Shown: positions 1 to 11,340, counted from the first letter of the stretch. The stretch is 64,000 bases of DNA from Anaeramoeba flamelloides (GCA_027625915.1 JANTQA010000047.1:6944001-7008000); one strand, 5' to 3'. A program made the numbers and translations. Notes: generated by a model not told the origin, from the letters alone.

Positions 1-2361
1 TTTTTTCAATATTAATAAATCAAAAGCTGTTCGCCGGCGTTTATTTTTTAAATTGATATTTGCACCAGAATTAATTAACATTTGAAAATATTTTTCAAAA
101 TTTGAATTATTCAGAATTAAAGAATGCAAGGGTGTATTTTTTTGAACATTTTGTTGGTTTGGATCGATTCCTAATTTCAGTAATGATTCAAGTACTTTGG
201 AATTGTCCGATTTGGATGCGCATAAGTAATGCAAAACACTGGATCCCTTTTTATCAACTTTTTTAATATTTTCGCCACTCTTTAACAAGAGCTGAAAGAA
301 TTCATAATCAATATCGCAACCCACTTTAGCAATTAAAAGCGATAGGGAAGAATTTTTTGAAAAGCATCTATTAGGATTAATTTTTTTGCTGTTTAAAAAC
401 AATGTTTTGAGAAAATCCCAATGTATGGTCTTGCTATTAAATATGAGATCAAATATGTGATTTGTTTTAGGATTTACATAATATATATTAATATCATGCC
501 TTAATAAAAATTTTAATAAGTCGATATTATAATAATCATTAGAGCACATCTGGGTTAAATAATTATCTTTTTTACCATTGATAAAATTAACATCAAGACC
601 GTTTCTAAATAAATGTTCAAGAATTTTGATATCTATTTCCGCCTTTGATTCAATAATACCGTTTAAACCCGAGAACCCCCTTTCGGGCATTGCGTTTATT
701 TCGATCGAATTTCTTGTTAATATTTTTAACATCTCTAAAGTGAGCCTTTTCTTTTTAAATAAAATAAATAATAGTGTTTCGTATCTACTATTATAAACAT
801 CTAAATTGATTCTATGTCTTTTGATAATTTGAGGACGCTTTTTGATATTCTCTTGGTTATTTTCCTTTTTTTGATCTTGAAGAGTATTAATATTTGATCC
901 TGTTTCTGTTTCCGTTTCCGTTTCCGTTTCCGTTTCCGTTTCCGTTTCCATTTTTGTTTTTATTTCTGTTTGCATTTCGATTTTCTTTTCATTTGGAAAG
1001 CATTGCATATAATCAGATAAAGTTAATTCACAATGATCGCAAATACAAAAAAATAAAGATGGAGCAAAATATGTTTTTTGATTGAGGTTTTCTATATTTT
1101 TAAATAAGAATTCCAATACCTTTGGCTGGATTGGAATCTTCTTTGTAATGAAAGAGACGATATTGTGCCCTCTTTTAGTTTTGGCATTAATATCAATCCC
1201 ATTCTGGATTAAATATTTTGCACACCGAAGGAAATCTGAATAAGGATATTTTGATATTAAGTGCAAAATGTTTTCCCCTTGCGAGTTACATTTTTTAAGA
1301 TCAAACCCCAGCTTTGCAAAATAGCAAATACCTTCAAGTTTAAAATACCATCGTTGGCAATACAAATGTAGAAAATTGTTTCCTTTTTCATCAATGCCAT
1401 GAATTGATTTCGTAAATCCAGACGAATATAATAATTGAATTAATTCTAAACCCTGTTGGTATGAATTGAGCAATGCGTGATGTAAATATCTTGAATGCTT
1501 ATCGTTAATTAATTTTTGGTAAAAGGGGGTATTTTTTTGATAACGCCCCAATATAAATTTGCAATTTTGTATTTTGCGAACGTCTTCAAGATCACAGTTC
1601 TGTAATAAAATCTCGAGGCACGTTTCATTAAATTTGTTCAGTTGGAAAAGATCCACACCTTTGGTGATCAAAAATTGGATTGTTTCCACATTAATGCTTT
1701 TGGTTAAACAAGCCAAGTGGAGCGCTGTTTCATTTTCACCAGTTAGGGATCCCAGATTAATCGTGCTTTTGCCAATGTATTTCTCAATTGTTTTGAAAAG
1801 TCTTTGGTTCACCCCATTTAATGAGCCACAGATTAAATGGTAAATATTCAGTTTTGTTCTTTCCCGTGTTTTTCTTGTTTGCCAATTTCGTAATTTTAAG
1901 CAAACCAAATCGTTCAAATTAACCCTTTTGGAAAGCAAATAGCTTACTATTTCTAAACTAGGAACCCTGAGGAAATAACTATGAAATGCCTTCAACCCTA
2001 ATTTGTTTGTTAAATTATAATTGTATCCTGCTTTTGAAATCAAGACTAATTCATCCATATTTGCTCGGCGGTTTTGAAAATAGAGATGGATCCCAGTGTC
2101 TTGGTTGTTATTCAGAATGTTCGGATCAAGACCAAGTTCGAATAACAACGCAAGCAAAGATGTAAAATCAAAATAGTTCACGAATTGTTGACTACAGATA
2201 TAATGCAAAATAGTTGATCCTTCCTTGGTTTGATAATTAAGATTTTGATTTTTTAAAGTATTTTTAATTGTATTTGCCTTAAATTTATAACTCTGTAGAT
2301 GTTTTACATGGTAAAACGGAAGATCTTGATCAAAAAAATCGACCATAAAGTTAGAACTCAT
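1..2361 (-). CDS. Ankyrin-repeat protein, 3' end cut by the window edge
   Basis: One uninterrupted reading frame runs from an ATG at 2361 to the window edge: 787 codons with no stop and no evident intron. A second in-frame Met is codon 6. The translation holds many degenerate ankyrin units about 33 residues long. Recognisable pieces include GSTILHYIC, NETALHLACL, GNNFLHLYC, GENILHLISKYP and NTPLHSLIL, followed by helices ending in GxDIN/GANIN-type turns. Ankyrin arrays bind other proteins, so the partner and cell location cannot be told from this part. Around codons 470-490 a (Glu-Thr)n tract of eight or nine pairs is encoded by a TTTCCG hexamer array (plus strand 900-950), which splits the repeat array in two. 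The missing C-terminus could carry another domain. Fold assignment is firm; function is unknown. Confidence 0.93.
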   Translation of the reverse strand, partial: MSSNFMVDFFDQDLPFYHVKHLQSYKFKANTIKNTLKNQNLNYQTKEGSTILHYICSQQFVNYFDFTSLLALLFELGLDPNILNNNQDTGIHLYFQNRRANMDELVLISKAGYNYNLTNKLGLKAFHSYFLRVPSLEIVSYLLSKRVNLNDLVCLKLRNWQTRKTRERTKLNIYHLICGSLNGVNQRLFKTIEKYIGKSTINLGSLTGENETALHLACLTKSINVETIQFLITKGVDLFQLNKFNETCLEILLQNCDLEDVRKIQNCKFILGRYQKNTPFYQKLINDKHSRYLHHALLNSYQQGLELIQLLYSSGFTKSIHGIDEKGNNFLHLYCQRWYFKLEGICYFAKLGFDLKKCNSQGENILHLISKYPYSDFLRCAKYLIQNGIDINAKTKRGHNIVSFITKKIPIQPKVLEFLFKNIENLNQKTYFAPSLFFCICDHCELTLSDYMQCFPNEKKIEMQTEIKTKMETETETETETETETETGSNINTLQDQKKENNQENIKKRPQIIKRHRINLDVYNSRYETLLFILFKKKRLTLEMLKILTRNSIEINAMPERGFSGLNGIIESKAEIDIKILEHLFRNGLDVNFINGKKDNYLTQMCSNDYYNIDLLKFLLRHDINIYYVNPKTNHIFDLIFNSKTIHWDFLKTLFLNSKKINPNRCFSKNSSLSLLIAKVGCDIDYEFFQLLLKSGENIKKVDKKGSSVLHYLCASKSDNSKVLESLLKLGIDPNQQNVQKNTPLHSLILNNSNFEKYFQMLINSGANINLKNKRRRTAFDLLILKK

Positions 2362-4189
2362 TACGCACTTTTGTTTTGTTGGTACTCTTTACGAAGAGTG
2401 GTCTCTTGATCACAAGAAAAAAAAAAAAAAAACAAAATTGAGAAAAATGATTGAATATCAGAGACTGAAATCTTGCAGACTGTCAGTCTGAAAGTTCCAA
2501 AAAGTCTTGAAACTATTTGTATGGATTGTGATATTCTTGTTGTGATTATGATTCAAACAAGAATCTTACAACAATTGTTGTAACTAAATTTTATAGACAA
2601 CACTTTGTTTTTTTGAAATTGTTCCAAATTTTGAAAGGAATAACAAGATCACAATTCAACAACTTTCAATTTAAAAGTTTTTACAATACAAACTTTTAAA
2701 AACATTTTATTTAAATAACTTTCCACTTTTCAAGTTTTCATTAAAAGAGTTTCAGGGTTTTGAAAACTTATAAATATTTCTCTTTTAGATAACTTTCCAA
2801 AATTTCGATTAAAATACAAAATGTTATTTTTTGTTAAATATTATTTTTTTACTCTTTTTTGAGCTTACAAAAGTTTGTATCAAGTATTTGAAATTCGAAA
2901 AAATATGAATAAATATCAGAGACTGAAATCTTGCAGACTATCAGTCTGAAAGTTCGAAAAAGTCTTTAAAGTATTTGTATGGATTGTTCTCTTCTTGTCA
3001 TGTTCATAAGAGTAATTGCACAAGTACTTAATTATATGTCTTAATATATGGGAGAAATGTGTTTTTTTAAAGAATTTGTTTTAATTAATATAAACATCGA
3101 AATTTGATTAGAATATTGTTAAAACAATCTCTTGATTCACTATTTTGGTTCAACAAACCCCCCATAATCTTTTGATTTAAAATCGAAAAAAAATAAAAAT
3201 ATTTTTAATATTTTATTTTTTTTTTAGTTACTAAAATCAAAATTATTTCAAGATCAGTCCAAAAGGGTTTGGTGTTTGATGGTTTTTCTTCCAAAATTCA
3301 AATAAATAAAGAAAACTATTTTATTTCTTTGTAAAAATGGAAAATTTCATTTAAAATTTTTTTCTTGAAAAAATACAACTCCTGTTTTTTTTGTACCGAA
3401 TCGAACACACATCACCTAAATAAAAAAAAATTTAAACCAAAATTTAAATTAAATTATTCTTTCTATGGGCTGAGAAATGAAATTTTTTTTTTTCTATTAT
3501 CTTCAACCAAAAAAAGATAAAAAATATACTACAACCAAACATTCAAGCAACAAAGGTTTTGATTCCTGATGTGTATTTGTAAATTTTGAAACCCACTTTG
3601 TAATAAATAATCTCAAAAAGTAAATCTAATTAATGAAAATGAGTACCAAATCCCGATGTCTATTATGGATTTAATTTTTGGATGAAAAATTTCACTTCTA
3701 AAAAAGCAATTAAACACGATTTTCTAGTCTTACTCTAAACTAAATAACATTTTTATCCTATTAAATTCGAAATTGAAATGGTAGTTTTCTATAAAAATTA
3801 TTCCAAAAAAATTTAAAACCTTCTTATTTTAAGAAAAATAAAAGTATTTCAAGACATTTGGTTTTTTATTACCAATCTATTTTGTATCAATCTCTTATCT
3901 TCATAAAGCCGAGTATCTAAACTTTTTTAACCATGTTAATTTCAAATTTCAATAATTAACTCTTCATTCAATTCCAAATTAATAGATTTTTAATAATGTG
4001 TTTTCAAAATAAGCAAAAAAATGTTTCAGTTTTTTATCTTTGAATTTTTTTCTTATATAGTTTATTGATCAACAATTCCCATTTAATTTTTAATAATAGC
4101 ATAAGAGTTAATATTATTTTTTGGTGTCCATTACTGGAAATTAGAAAAAATAAAAAATACCGAAATTGTCGCAAAATACATATTATAAC
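2362..4189. other. AT-rich spacer upstream of the ankyrin gene
   Basis: No convincing gene. It holds the 5' flank of the ankyrin gene, one pair of direct repeats (listed separately) and many A/T homopolymers. Confidence 0.6.
2450..3003 (+). repeat. Pair of roughly 95-bp direct repeats, 458 bp apart
   Basis: Copy 1 (about 2450-2545) and copy 2 (about 2906-3003) share a long near-identical core that begins ATATCAGAGACTGAAATC. Inside it is a short palindrome, cagact...agtctg, that could fold as a stem. The copies differ by scattered substitutions. They lie just upstream of the ankyrin gene. They could be a local duplication of regulatory DNA or the ends of a decayed mobile element; I cannot tell which. 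Confidence 0.75.
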
Positions 4190-5070
4190 TGTATTTATTT
4201 TTTTGATTTGGGAACAATCAAGTACGTATTATCTGAGTTTTGCCTGGAAGAACGATAAAAAGTGATATTGTTGAAGTAAGATATAAGATGATATTGTGGA
4301 CTTTCTTTAAAAATAAATATCCACTTAGCACTTCGAGAGCAATGTCATTATTTAGAGTCTGGAAGGTAATCCAAAACAAAGAATTATAATAGGTGATTTT
4401 TGAACAAATGAACCAATATAAAATGCTACTTATTTTTGGGAACTTGGGATATAAATAAATTGCAATAAAATAACAAACCTACATAACAAAACCAAAAAAG
4501 ACAATATGTTATTTTTCAAGGTTAGTATGAATAACTTGTTCTTCAAAGGAGCTATTTCTCCCAAATGGAGTTATTGAAAACGAAAGTTAAATTTTACATT
4601 TTCTTAGTTGGGGATAAAATTAGGTTTTAACTCCTACAGAGACAAAAAAGACCTTTCCCACTTTTTTATATTCTCAATCTCCCCTTTTATTTTCTGTTTT
4701 TTAAGAAAACCGAAAAGGCGATTAAACTTAAAAACCTGCACGAATCATCTGATGTTTTCTTTATAATAAATGATTTTGAGAATTCGTCTAAAATTTTCTT
4801 GATTTGTTATATAACCTTTTTTTTGTTCTTATTTCTTAAATTTGTAATTATGTTATATTGTACTTTTGAATCTTTTAAAAATGGTTTTTTTTTCTTCCCT
4901 TTTTTTTGAAGTAAAAAAGAGACTAAACCATTTTTATTTTTTAAAAAATGATATTGATTTCTTTTGAATCAGAATTAAAAACACTGTTTGTTTTTCAGTA
5001 TTTGTTTCCCAAAAAAGAAATAGAATTCATTCAATTTCCAACCTTGAAAAAATTATTTAGTTCAAGCAAC
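4190..5070 (+). repeat. Dispersed repeat R1, copy A
   Basis: This stretch aligns by eye, in the same orientation, with 46760-47650. Shared blocks include GATTTGGGAACAATC, GCCTGGAAGAAC, CATTATTTAGAGT, GGTAATCCAAAAC, TTTTTGAACAAATG and TTTGTAATT. The copies are clearly diverged, with many substitutions and small gaps, and neither holds a convincing open frame. The right end overlaps the arm of an inverted-repeat element that starts near 5038. Family unknown; probably an old transposon fragment. Confidence 0.75.
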
Positions 5071-6701
5071 TCAATAGAGGTTTTGATGATAACCTACTTA
5101 ATTCACGATAAAGTTACAAAAATCGTGATAATTTCCATCAAATCGCGATAATATCAGAAAATCGCGATATTCAATATTATCGCGATAATATAACAAATCG
5201 TGATAATTTTATAAAATCGCGATAAAATAGTTGATGAGTTTTTGGGCTAATTTAGCAATATTTTTGAAAAAAAAAATATTTTTGATCAAAAAATAGATTA
5301 TGTGAAAAAAAGTCATTCTTTGAAAAAGCAACAAAAAAGATACTTGATCCAATCAATGATCAGATCAAAGAATTTTATTGTGTTTTCGTTTAATTTGGTT
5401 GACAAACCGATCGATCCATAATGATCAACAACAATAAGAAATAAAGAGAAATTAATATTTTTTCAGTTAATCATGGTGTTGGAAATTGCCTTGAATAATT
5501 AGCCAATAAATCAACCAACCCTTTGTCTGTTCTTTAAAGAATGTGATCTTGGGTTAAAACATTTTCATTTTTTCTCCGAAAGCTAAAAGGGGTTGATAAA
5601 CTTTTCAAAAGCTTTCACAACATCCTTGCCTGATGATCACCAATTATTAAGATTTTTTATAGATTTGTCTTCTTGTTTTTCTTTTTCTTTTTTGAGCGTC
5701 GCTGTATTGGACCGAAAACACAATTAGAGCTTAGAGGTTTTTGTTTGATCGATCACCAATAAGAAGGAAAATTATTCTTTATTCTTTTTGGCTATTTAAA
5801 ATTATGAATGTAACAACCCCATTGTAAGAAAGCACATCTATCTTAGATTCAAGTGTATTGTTGAAATGGGTAATTATTAGTTTGATCATAAAATTTGTTT
5901 GAGATTTTATATTTTGTTAGAAAAAAAAATGAATCGAAATAAATTTTCTGTTTCCACAACAACCAAACTCATTCCCTTCAAAAGTTTTCTGTCTTTCAAA
6001 ACTTTCAAACACTTGAAGACAGTTCACAACACTTACAAACATTTTCTGACATTTATTAAAAGGAAAAGTGTTGTAAAAGTCAAGAGATTTTTTTAAGGTA
6101 ATCTCCAAAAAATAATTTTTCATTTTTCCTCGATAATGTGAATATCTGGTTAATGTTGAATATCGCGATAAAGTTGGACTAATTGCGATTTTTAATAATA
6201 TCGCGATTTTATTGTTAATATCATGATAATATATGTTATCATCAAAACCTCTAATTTATTGGATCAATGGTCTACGGGTGTAAATATGGATTGATTGTAA
6301 AAAACAGATTTTTTACATTTTTAGAGATAAATAAGGAGTTCCATGCATTTCTTCATCTTTTGGTGAGTTTAAATATAATATACGATTATAATAATAGAAT
6401 AATTGTAATCGTAATCAAAAAATCGTGAGGTAAATGCCAATCTTTCAAATCTAAAAAAAAAATCATTTTTCAAACAAAGTATTGGTATTTGCCAAACGAT
6501 TTTATATTGAAAATCCCTGTAAGCATAAAAATCAAAACTGGGTTTTCTTTTACTATGGCCAAAATTGTGGGTAATTGTATTTAACTCTTTATTTATCTCT
6601 AAAAGTGTTCAAACGATATTTTTTACATCAATCCCTATTTATGCTTGCTTGATTGATCCAATAAATTGAGTTAATTGAACTAAATAATTTTTTCAAGGTT
6701 G
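5038..6701. mobile_element. Older inverted-repeat (foldback) element split by R2
   Basis: Left arm 5038-5074 plus 6254-about 6342 is the reverse complement of right arm about 6583-6701. For example, AACCTTGAAAAAATTATTT pairs with its complement near 6680-6700, and TTTATTGGATCAA (6256-) pairs with TTGATCCAATAAA (about 6654-6666). The left arm is broken exactly at the TA where element R2 copy A sits. Without R2 the element would be roughly 0.5 kb with arms of about 120 bp and a spacer of about 240 bp. No coding capacity. Its left arm merges with the end of repeat R1, so R1 may be part of the same original element. Confidence 0.8.
5075..6253 (+). mobile_element. TIR element R2, copy A (non-autonomous, TA-flanked)
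   Basis: The ends are exact inverted repeats, TAGAGGTTTTGATGATAAC at 5075 and GTTATCATCAAAACCTCTA ending at 6253. The outermost TA on each side fits a TA target-site duplication. About 150 bp inside each end lie clusters of the palindrome ATCGCGAT/TATCGCGATA and near variants (AATCGTGATAA). The middle has no transposase; the longest frame in common with copy B is about 55-65 Lys/Phe-rich residues (Met at 5929), probably chance. The second copy, 47998-49252, lies in the opposite orientation. TA duplication resembles Tc1/mariner-type elements, but family assignment is inference. Confidence 0.88.
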
Positions 6702-8028
6702 TAAATAGTTGACCTGAATGATCTTTAGGGAATTATGAGATTAAAAATATAGATATAAAAAAGGTTAATATCAAATAAAATTAACTTTATCAATTTTAAA
6801 AGTTGGATTTATATTAGTAAAATAACAGTATTTTACTCAAATATAATCCCAAATAAGAAGATCCTTAAAATTTCAAACTTTGGTTTATAACCTAATAACA
6901 CCTTTACAGAGTTCCAGGGCAACTAAAGTACTATCTTTAACTTTTTGGGTGTTCTAATTTATTTCTTATCAGTAATTATCAAGAATTATATACTTGAATT
7001 TTTGAAAACAACAAGAATTTAAAAATAGAGGGGAAATTTTTTTTTTATTTTTTAAAACTTAAACTTATTATTTATAAAAATTACAATCTTTTTCGGGTTT
7101 TTTATTTATATTTTTATGTATTTTAAAAATATTTCATAAAACTCTAAAATTTTAATATTCCATAATGTTATTTAATTATTATAAAAGATTTTAAATCAAA
7201 TATAATACCATTTAATTGCTATAATATTTTAAATAGATTAGTAATATTATTGTTAGTTATACAATGCTTGTATTAATAAAGATTGTTGAAATTTTGCTAT
7301 TTTTTTTAAAAAAAAGAAAATTGTAAAGATAAATCAAGCCATTTTTAATATGATCTTAAAAAATTTTTTATTCATAATATTGTAAAAATTATTAAATATA
7401 AAAAAATACAATGATTACACAATATTTTTATTTTTTTTAATTGTATTGGTTATTATCTCTAAATACTTTCAGAAAATACATTATTATTAAAAAAAAAAAA
7501 TTAAACAAATATTTTACTGATGAAAAATCTGCTCCTATTTTCGAAATTAGTTTATTAGTTCATTCAAAATATATGTTGGGTAAATATTTCTTAAAAGAAA
7601 CAAATAATTTTTTTTTTTCGACAATTTGTAGTAATTTGAACAAAATTATTTTCGCTTATCAAAGTTAAAATATACTTTGATAAACTTGAATACTAAAAAT
7701 CCACATAGGCAACCTACTTGTGAATCCAATCCAAATTATTTTAAATTGTCAAAGCGTTTGCTCAACGGGTATCGAATAATTTGGATTTAATTAGATTAGA
7801 ACTAGTAGCAATATCAAAAAAAAGTATTATAACAATTCCTTGTTTTTTTCTAAAATTCATTAAATTTTTTGATTTTCAACCACAAAAATCTTAAATGTTT
7901 GAAAATTTTTGCTTTCCATTAATTTTTGTTCTTTTAAAATATTTTTATTAATTTAGGTATTATATTTAGGATTATAGGCTACAGAAAATATTGACGACCC
8001 TTAAAAATTGAGAAAATAAAAGAAAAAC
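6702..8028. other. AT-rich spacer, no gene seen
   Basis: Mostly A/T homopolymers with no splice-supported exon. Short frames near 7441-7668 look like chance. Confidence 0.55.
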
Positions 8029-8204
8029 TCATGTATTTTCAATTGGTTGGTATAAAAAATACTTTTTGTTATAGTTAACAATGTAATCTTCTTTTGAACC
8101 AAATCTAATTTTGGAAATAACAAAAGGTTTTTTTCTAACAATGGATGAAAAATAGGTGGTAAAAATTTTTCCTATTTCATGTAGTCCATAATTCATACCC
8201 ACTC
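8029..8204 (-). CDS. Candidate terminal exon, unrecognised protein
   Basis: On the minus strand an AATATTAG acceptor is followed by an open frame of 58 codons (first complete codon GTG at 8202) that ends in TGA at 8029. The peptide (MNYGLHEIGKIF..., KKPFVISKIRFGSKEDYIV..., NKKYFLYQPIENT) looks more coding-like than its surroundings. Its KPF...Y...KKYFLYQP ending faintly recalls the C-terminus of extended short-chain dehydrogenases of the 3-beta-HSD type, but this is weak. No upstream exon was found. It could be a last exon or a gene fragment. Confidence 0.25.
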
Positions 8205-9872
8205 CTAATATTAAAATTATCCAGATCTTTTTTATTTGAGAGATAAAAAAGGGAATAAAAAAAATTTTTTTACAATGAATGAGCCATGGATTCAAAATCT
8301 TAGATTCAATTTTCTTCTATTTGGAAACAATTATTATTTTTGTCTAGGGAAAGAATGTTTGGTTGAAGTTTTTTCTCTTTATTGAATTGATCCTGAAAGT
8401 AGGTACTTTTTTTTAAAGCTAAACAAAGTTATTCTCTCATTTTCAATTTTTTAGAGTTTCTTCATTCAGTAATAATTCGTCTCATCATTGAAATATTCCA
8501 AAATCCAATCAATATTTAAAGGGGTGTACTGTTATAGATGTTGTTTATCATGAGTTTTGAAGATTCCTTTATTATCTCATTTCTTTGAAAATTTAGTCAC
8601 TTCTGGATTTTTTTATTTGTCAAAAATTACTTTTGATTTTATAAAAAGGTTTGTAATTTAACTAATAAGTTTAAATAACAAATTTTAGTTAAATAAAAGA
8701 CCCAAATTGAATTCTACCGAGATGAAATTGGCTTGGTATATAAAGAAGAATTATTTTAGATATCTAAGAATAAAAATTAATGTATATAATTTGAGATTGT
8801 CGAATCGGATTGTTTTTATAATAAAACCACTTGAATTAATATCTGGAAGAACTGATAGTCCTGGCATTTTTATTCTTATAATTCTAGTAGTAGAATTTGT
8901 GATAACAAAATCAAATATAAAATTTTATCAAAATTGGTTTCATTATTAAAGAATTTCTAAAAAAAAATCGAGGTCTTTCGAATTATAATGTTATGCGAAA
9001 TAATTTATTTTCAAATAACAAAATCATTTCTCTAATAATATCTTTCACATTTTTTGAATTTCTTTAAAATGCTCTACCCAAATCATATCCCAATCATTTC
9101 TCCAGGATAAAAATAAACATTTTAACATCTTGGGATATGGATGTATGTTAAAGTATTGTAGAATAAAAGATTGAGATGTTGAGTATTAAATGAGTGAAAT
9201 TTTTCACAATCTAAAGTACTTTATCTTGGAAATAGAATAGATCTCAAAATTTATTATTCAACTGAAAGACTTTGATTAGGTACATTTATTTATTTCTCTT
9301 TTAATGGTAAATTTTAAAATAAAATTTCTCATAAAGTCATTTTAAAAAAGTGTGATCAAATAATTTTCAAACAAAACAGAGAAAATAAATCCTCAGATAT
9401 ATTGTCATCTATTTGGAGAAAGTAGTTTTAAAACGAGTGTGATAAAAAATTGTTTTTAAAATAAACTAGAAAATGGGTCTATGGATGCGTGTCATCTGTT
9501 TTTTCTGGATACCTTTGAAAACTTTTTTTTCACACTTTTTTTGAAAATGAATACTTTTAATTATTGTTTTTTAGAATTTATTTGAAAAAACTGTTTTTTC
9601 TTTTTTTTATTGTTAAAAACCTAATTCTGGGTTGACGTAATCAATATTGGTTTCCTGAAATTATTGTTTGGCTTAAATTTTGGTCTTGAATTTAATATTT
9701 GAACCAAATATTTCAGTTACGATCATTAATAAAAAAACAATTTTTGAACTAAAAGATTTTTTTGATGTGGATTTAGGGGCGAATAAAAATAGTCTTTCTG
9801 TTAATGGTGTCAATTTAATAGGTTTTGAAGTGTTTGATTAAAAATTTGTCCATTTTGTATATTTGATTCTTT
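8205..9872. other. AT-rich spacer
   Basis: I see no supported gene. An 80-codon plus-strand frame at 8707-8949 lacks homology cues and splice context. Confidence 0.5.
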
Positions 9873-10606
9873 TTACTTGTTTTGTTTTTCTTCTTCTTCT
9901 TTTTTTTCTTTTTTTTGTTTTTCTAAGTTTTCTTCTTTTTCTTCTTCTTTTTTTTTTTCTTTTTCTCCTTCTTTTTCTTCTTCTTTTTCTCCTTCTTTTT
10001 CTTCTTCTTTTTCTTCTTCTTTTTCTTCTTCTTTTTCCCCTTCTTTTTCTTCTTCTTTTTCCCCTTCTTTTTCTTCTTCTTCTTCGATTTGTTTGAAAGA
10101 TTTTGTTGGTGATTGTATTTTAATTGTTTTGTGTCTTCTTTGGTATTGGTGGCGTTTTTCGATAAATTGATTGTGTAACTCCTTTTTGTGTTTTTCCAAG
10201 TCTTTTGGAGGTAAAGCTAAAATAGATTATAGAAGAAAACAAACAAATTTTAGAAGAAAAATCTTTTCTATTTTGAAAAATACCAAGAAAAGAAAAAGAA
10301 ATAAATCAACAAAAATTAGTTGTTCAGCCTTGTGTTTTATTAACTCAAAAAGAAACAAAAATAAAATCTGTTACTTGTGTCTTGGTTTTACATCGTAAAA
10401 TAATTCAAAGAAAAATTACTCTCTTGTTGGTTGTCGTTCTCAGTTTCCTTTATTGTGGGTATTTTTTTATTGACACTTTCTTGCTGAAATTTATCAAGCT
10501 CTTGTAAATTTTTTGTGTTCCAACTTAGCCTTCTTGAAGACAAAAAGTTATTGTTTTCTTTCTTTGTTTTTAAAATTCCAACAGTTTCGGAAGTTTCTTC
10601 AGTCAT
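9873..10606 (-). CDS. Protein phosphatase 1 inhibitor-2-like protein, two exons
   Basis: Exon 1 is 10606-10420 and exon 2 is 10216-9873. The intron 10419-10217 has a GTAATT donor and a TTTTAG acceptor, and the joined frame gives 176 residues. GILK at residues 10-13 matches the [GS]IL[KR] PP1-docking motif. RRLSW, about 15 residues on, sits where inhibitor-2 has its KSQKW site. FIEKRHQYQRRH at about 80-91 corresponds to the C-terminal helix of inhibitor-2, whose HY pair covers the PP1 active site; here it reads HQY. The last 70 residues are almost all Glu/Lys, from an expanded GAAGAAAAA-type tract. By family, such proteins inhibit and chaperone PP1 in cytosol and nucleus. Docking order and spacing support the call, but overall similarity is low. 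Confidence 0.6.
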
Positions 10607-10961
10607 AAAAAAAATACCACAAAATAAAAAAAAATTGAAAAAATATAAATGTTAAAAATGAAAATCAATTATTTGCTATTCATGTGATGAAAAAACAAAT
10701 GACTTTTACAAAGCTTTCAGACAATTTGTAAACCTTTCAAGCTCTTTTCAGTATTGGAAAAGACAGAAAATTGTTTTAATAGTCATGAGATTTTTTGATA
10801 TGTTTTTCGAGAATTTTTGTATTCAAAAAATTGATAATTCCGTTTGTGAGTCGATTTCAAAATGAAGTTACAGAAATAGTTTCGGTTGATCAACAAATTG
10901 TAATGTGTAAAGTCACTAACCCTTACAATCCATCATAATTCAATATATAAATTTGATCGAT
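10607..10961. promoter_or_regulatory. 5' flank of the inhibitor-2-like gene
   Basis: Short AT-rich flank. I see no defined promoter element. Confidence 0.3.
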
Positions 10962-11197
10962 TAACCATTGTGAAAAAAATTTGAGTCATTAAAAAAAATT
11001 GGGTAAGTCAAAAATTTGTTTTCGTTTTTTAAATAGTAAATATTAGAAAAATGAATTTTGATCAAAGTAAAATTTTATGAACAAATCTTACATTTACGAA
11101 AAACCATTTTGCGAATATTTACTATTTAAAAAACGAAATCAAATTTTTGACTTATCCAATTTTTTTTAATGAACCAAATTTTTTTCACAATGGTAAT
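10962..11197. mobile_element. Small palindromic MITE, about 235 bp
   Basis: The first and last roughly 80 bp are near-perfect inverted repeats: CCATTGTGAAAAAAATTTG at 10965 pairs with CAAATTTTTTTCACAATGG ending at 11194. The spacer is only about 70 bp, so the unit can fold into one long hairpin. Both sides carry TAA next to the repeat, compatible with a TAA or TA target duplication. No coding capacity. Confidence 0.88.
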
Positions 11198-11340
11198 CAA
11201 AATATTACCTAATTGAAGAGGTCAAAGAAAGATAACAGTTGGCTGAATAAAAGGTATAAAAAAAAAATAATGTTCTTGAGATCAAGATTATAAAAGAATT
11301 ATTAAGATTTTGAAAGATTAAATTTACAATTTTTTAAATA

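Noticed and set aside
894-1085. Plus-strand frame of Phe/Pro repeats
   Set aside because: Antisense shadow of the hexamer array inside the ankyrin gene.
5899-6123. Small frames on both strands inside R2 copy A
   Set aside because: The parallel frame in copy B differs by indels, with no sign of selection on protein; likely chance.
8707-8949. 80-codon plus-strand frame
   Set aside because: No ATG at its start, no splice context and no recognisable motif.
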